Below, in pieces: positions 62,254-64,000 of a stretch of 64,000 bases of DNA. How positions within the stretch are numbered: position 1 is the stretch's first letter; every line of letters starts with the position of its first letter. The notes under the pieces were generated by a model that did no database searches, was not told where the DNA came from, and saw nothing but the letters and a program-made list of their open reading frames with translations. The translations under genes were made by a program, and so were the position numbers. Source of the DNA: Hyphomonadaceae bacterium JAD_PAG50586_4 (GTDB lineage Bacteria > Pseudomonadota > Alphaproteobacteria > Caulobacterales > Aquidulcibacteraceae); contig CP096134.1 in assembly GCA_023242925.1 (NCBI GenBank), positions 2,747,501 to 2,811,500 on the forward strand, given 5' to 3'.

Positions 62254-62814
62254 ATGACAGATACGCTCACGGGCAAGCTCCTCGTCGCCATGCCAGGAAT
62301 CGGCGATCCCCGGTTCGAGCGCTCCGTCATCATGATGTGCGCCCACGACGGCGAACACGCGATGGGCGTGATCATCAACAAGCCGAAGGATGAGCTGACG
62401 CTCTCCGACGTGCTCGATCATCTGGGCTTAGAGCCTGAAGAGCATATCGCCGACCGCATCGTGCTCGATGGCGGGCCGGTGCGCCAAGATCGCGGCTTCG
62501 TGCTGCACTCGGAAGATTTCGCCGCTGGCGAAGGCACTCAAGACGTCTGCCCCGGCATTCGCCTCACCGCCACACGAGAAGTGCTCGAAGCCGTCGCCGG
62601 CGATCAGGCGCCGGAACGCTTCCTGCTCGCGCTCGGCTGCGCAGGTTGGAGTGCTGGTCAGTTGGAGGATGAGCTCCGCCACAACGCCTGGCTCATCGTC
62701 GACGCCGACAACAGCATCATCTTCGACGATCAACACGAAGACAAATGGACCCGCGCGATCAAAAGCCTCGGCTTCGACCCCGCACAGCTCAGCGGGAATA
62801 TCGGCAACGCTTAG
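62254..62814 (+). CDS. YqgE/AlgH family protein
   Basis: 186 residues from ATG 62254; the longer open frame is a shadow. LTGKLLVAMPGIGDPRFERS, HDGEHAMGVIINKPKDELTL, YxGGPV-like VLDGGPVRQDRGFVLHSED and FLLALGCAGWSAGQLEDELR are diagnostic. The family is ubiquitous in Proteobacteria with no proven biochemical role. An R1-like hairpin follows the stop. Confidence 0.92.
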   Translation: MTDTLTGKLLVAMPGIGDPRFERSVIMMCAHDGEHAMGVIINKPKDELTLSDVLDHLGLEPEEHIADRIVLDGGPVRQDRGFVLHSEDFAAGEGTQDVCPGIRLTATREVLEAVAGDQAPERFLLALGCAGWSAGQLEDELRHNAWLIVDADNSIIFDDQHEDKWTRAIKSLGFDPAQLSGNIGNA

Positions 62815-62817
62815 CAC

Positions 62818-62854
62818 TTGGACCGCGCGTCGCGGGCCTGAAGGCCCGCGCTCC
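62818..62854. repeat. Post-stop inverted repeat R1-like, copy 4
   Basis: TTGGACCGCGCGTCGCGGGCCTGAAGG-type sequence; the centre CGCGGGCCT-GA-AGGCCCGCG (62831-62850) is a perfect hairpin, ending CTCCA. It starts 3 bases past the yqgE stop and lies between convergent genes. Confidence 0.65.
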
Positions 62855-62855
62855 A

Positions 62856-63095
62856 TTAAGCGCAAGGCGACGCGCGCAGCACACGCTTGGTTGAAGCCGG
62901 ATACTTCACCAACGCCGCCGCAGGCCGGATCGGCCGCGCGACGAGATTGCCGCCGCAATTGGCGCACTGCCCTTTCAGCACACTGTCGGCACATTCAGCG
63001 CAGAAGGTGCACTCGAACGTACAGATACGTGCATCGGCGCTCTCCGGCGGCAGATCGCGGTCACAGCACTCGCAATTGGGCCGCAGCTCCAGCAT
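62856..63095 (-). CDS. DUF1272 small Cys-rich protein
   Basis: 79 residues from ATG 63095, which overlaps the DJ-1/PfpI-like stop (TGATG). MLELRPNCECCDRDLPPESA, CTFECTFCAECADSVLKGQC and CANCGGNLV give four CxxC-type pairs, consistent with a two-zinc ribbon fold. DUF1272 is widespread and of unknown function. Co-transcribed with the DJ-1/PfpI-like gene. Confidence 0.88.
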   Translation of the reverse strand: MLELRPNCECCDRDLPPESADARICTFECTFCAECADSVLKGQCANCGGNLVARPIRPAAALVKYPASTKRVLRASPCA

Positions 63096-63778
63096 CAATC
63101 GGCTCCCGTCAATTGCGCGATCGCTTCGCGCCGCTCCGCCGCGAAACCTGAGAACAAGTGCTTCACCGCCGCAATCGTCTCCGCATCCGCCGTTTCAGGC
63201 CGGCCGCAATTGAACGGCGGGGCCGGCGCATACTCGATCGCCAGCTGGATCATCTTTGCAACCTTCTCGCCCGCCAAGTCGGCGACGATCGTCAGCGCAA
63301 TGTCGATCCCGGCGGTCACACCACCGCCCGTGATCGCATTGCCGTCGCGCACCACGCGCGCGTCATCAGGTATCGCGCCAAACATCGCCAGCAATTCGCG
63401 ATACGCCCAGTGGCTGCCAGCGCGCTTGCCATTGAGCAAACCCGCCGCAGCCAAGATCAGCGACCCTGTGCAAACAGAGGTGACGTATTTTGCGCTTTCA
63501 CCCAGCCGCTTCACCTCGGCCATGAAGGCTTGATCTTGCATCGCCTCGGTCTGGCCCGGCCCGCCCGGGATCATGATCATGTCGGCGCGCTCCACGTCGG
63601 CCAGCGCTCGCAAATTCGCGAACGTCAGCCCCATCTCGGTTTTGAGCTCGCCGCCATCCTTGGAGGCAATGATCACGTCTGCGTTCGGCATCCGCGCCAA
63701 CACTTCGTAGGGGCCAGTGAAATCGAGCTGCGTCAGCCGCGGATAGAGGATGAAGACGATACGGAATTTGTCGGCCAT
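63095..63778 (-). CDS. DJ-1/PfpI family protein
   Basis: 227 residues. The nucleophile elbow is VTSVCTGSLILAAAGLLNGK (Cys near 103), with FANLRALADVERADMIMIPG and GSHWAYRELLAMFGAIPDDA, typical of the cytosolic ThiJ/PfpI group close to isonitrile hydratase (InhA). It may hydrate isonitriles or act as a glyoxalase/deglycase-type enzyme; I cannot decide. Divergent from the GlxA-like regulator, a common pairing. Confidence 0.88.
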   Translation of the reverse strand: MADKFRIVFILYPRLTQLDFTGPYEVLARMPNADVIIASKDGGELKTEMGLTFANLRALADVERADMIMIPGGPGQTEAMQDQAFMAEVKRLGESAKYVTSVCTGSLILAAAGLLNGKRAGSHWAYRELLAMFGAIPDDARVVRDGNAITGGGVTAGIDIALTIVADLAGEKVAKMIQLAIEYAPAPPFNCGRPETADAETIAAVKHLFSGFAAERREAIAQLTGAD

Positions 63779-63832
63779 CGACGGCGCTCCTCATTGACAA
63801 GGGCCTTATGGCGCGAGATGCCTTTGGCTCAA

Positions 63833-64000
63833 ATGTCAAAGAAACCTCGTTTTCCGCCAAAGCCGCGCACCGTGCTGGTGGCCGTGTTCGACGGTTTTCA
63901 GATCCTCGACGCCGCCGGCCCAATCGCAGTGTTCGAGATCGCCGCTCGCTACGTACCCGGCGCCTATCGCATCCGCGTCGCGAGCCGCGAAGCCGGCATG
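63833..64000 (+). CDS. GlxA-like (DJ-1/PfpI-AraC) transcriptional regulator, N-terminal part (cut by window end)
   Basis: Open to the window edge for 56 codons from ATG 63833; an in-frame ATG at 63818 is an alternative start. TVLVAVFDGFQILDAAGPIA and VFEIAARYVPGAYRIRVASR match the N-terminal DJ-1-like sensor of GlxA family AraC regulators. The AraC DNA-binding part would lie beyond the window. Divergent from the DJ-1/PfpI-like gene, which it may control. Confidence 0.8.
   Translation, partial: MSKKPRFPPKPRTVLVAVFDGFQILDAAGPIAVFEIAARYVPGAYRIRVASREAGM

Noticed and set aside
1..64000. tRNA or rRNA genes, CRISPR arrays, IS elements, prophage genes
   Set aside because: I saw no TPsiC-arm-like GGTTCGAATCC sequences, no regularly spaced direct repeats, and no transposase, integrase or capsid-like proteins.

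Overview
The window reads as chromosomal DNA of a G+C-rich, flagellated alphaproteobacterium. The evidence is a set of alphaproteobacterial flagellar genes with a textbook CtrA box between fliO and flgB, the MEP isoprenoid route (dxs, ispH, ispA), the ispH-thrB-rnhA block, and many periplasmic lipoproteins of families common in Caulobacterales/Hyphomonadaceae. A Caulobacterales or Hyphomonadaceae-like host (Terricaulis or Vitreimonas type) is my best inference; nothing here proves the genus. I see no rRNA, tRNA, CRISPR array, transposase or prophage genes.

Layout: 1-3.4 kb holds the end of a DUF885 protein and a divergent flagellar cluster (fliO-fliP leftward, flgB-flgC-fliE rightward). 3.4-16.6 kb mixes membrane and stress-type proteins with an old leftward isoprenoid cluster (HDAC-like, xseB, ispA, dxs) that is now interrupted by an S9 peptidase, a TIR-like membrane protein and an acyltransferase-like protein with Cys-rich repeats. 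16.8-20.6 kb holds a PepSY/two-component module and two tandem 30-residue peptides. 20.8-29.4 kb holds an M1 aminopeptidase, an enoyl-CoA hydratase with MarR, an ABC-2 transporter, and a ligase-associated exonuclease with an ATP-dependent DNA ligase. 29.5-38.6 kb contains lipoproteins, an SDR, an MBL hydrolase, a DUF2235 hydrolase and an acyl-CoA dehydrogenase. 38.7-45 kb contains a triple YceI set including a cytochrome b561-YceI fusion, TsaC/Sua5, an FAD-linked oxidase and a Lys/Ala-rich histone-like peptide. 45-64 kb contains a Nudix protein, a beta-helix/diheme cytochrome pair, MAPEG, YqhA, argS, ispH-kinase-thrB-rnhA, a nitroreductase/MarR pair with an obvious operator, NfeD/SPFH, peroxiredoxin, YqgE, DUF1272 and a DJ-1/PfpI plus GlxA-like pair.

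Six genes (fliP, the beta-helix protein, an alpha/beta hydrolase, ispH, thrB and a peroxiredoxin) are each broken by one base. Five of the breaks lie in G or C runs of 4-5 and the sixth in a CC pair. Adding or removing one base in each run restores a full-length, family-typical protein. Since ispH should be essential with an intact dxs beside it, base-calling or assembly error is the likeliest cause.

The most unusual non-coding content is a family of inverted repeats placed directly after stop codons, a second repeat family that abuts the argS start codon, a 13-bp-arm operator in front of the nitroreductase/MarR operon, and an intrinsic terminator that overlaps a marR start codon. I found no complete new defence or mobile system. 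The best candidates for new biology are the TIR-like membrane protein, the acyltransferase with LNR-like repeats, the tandem micropeptides and the post-stop palindromes.
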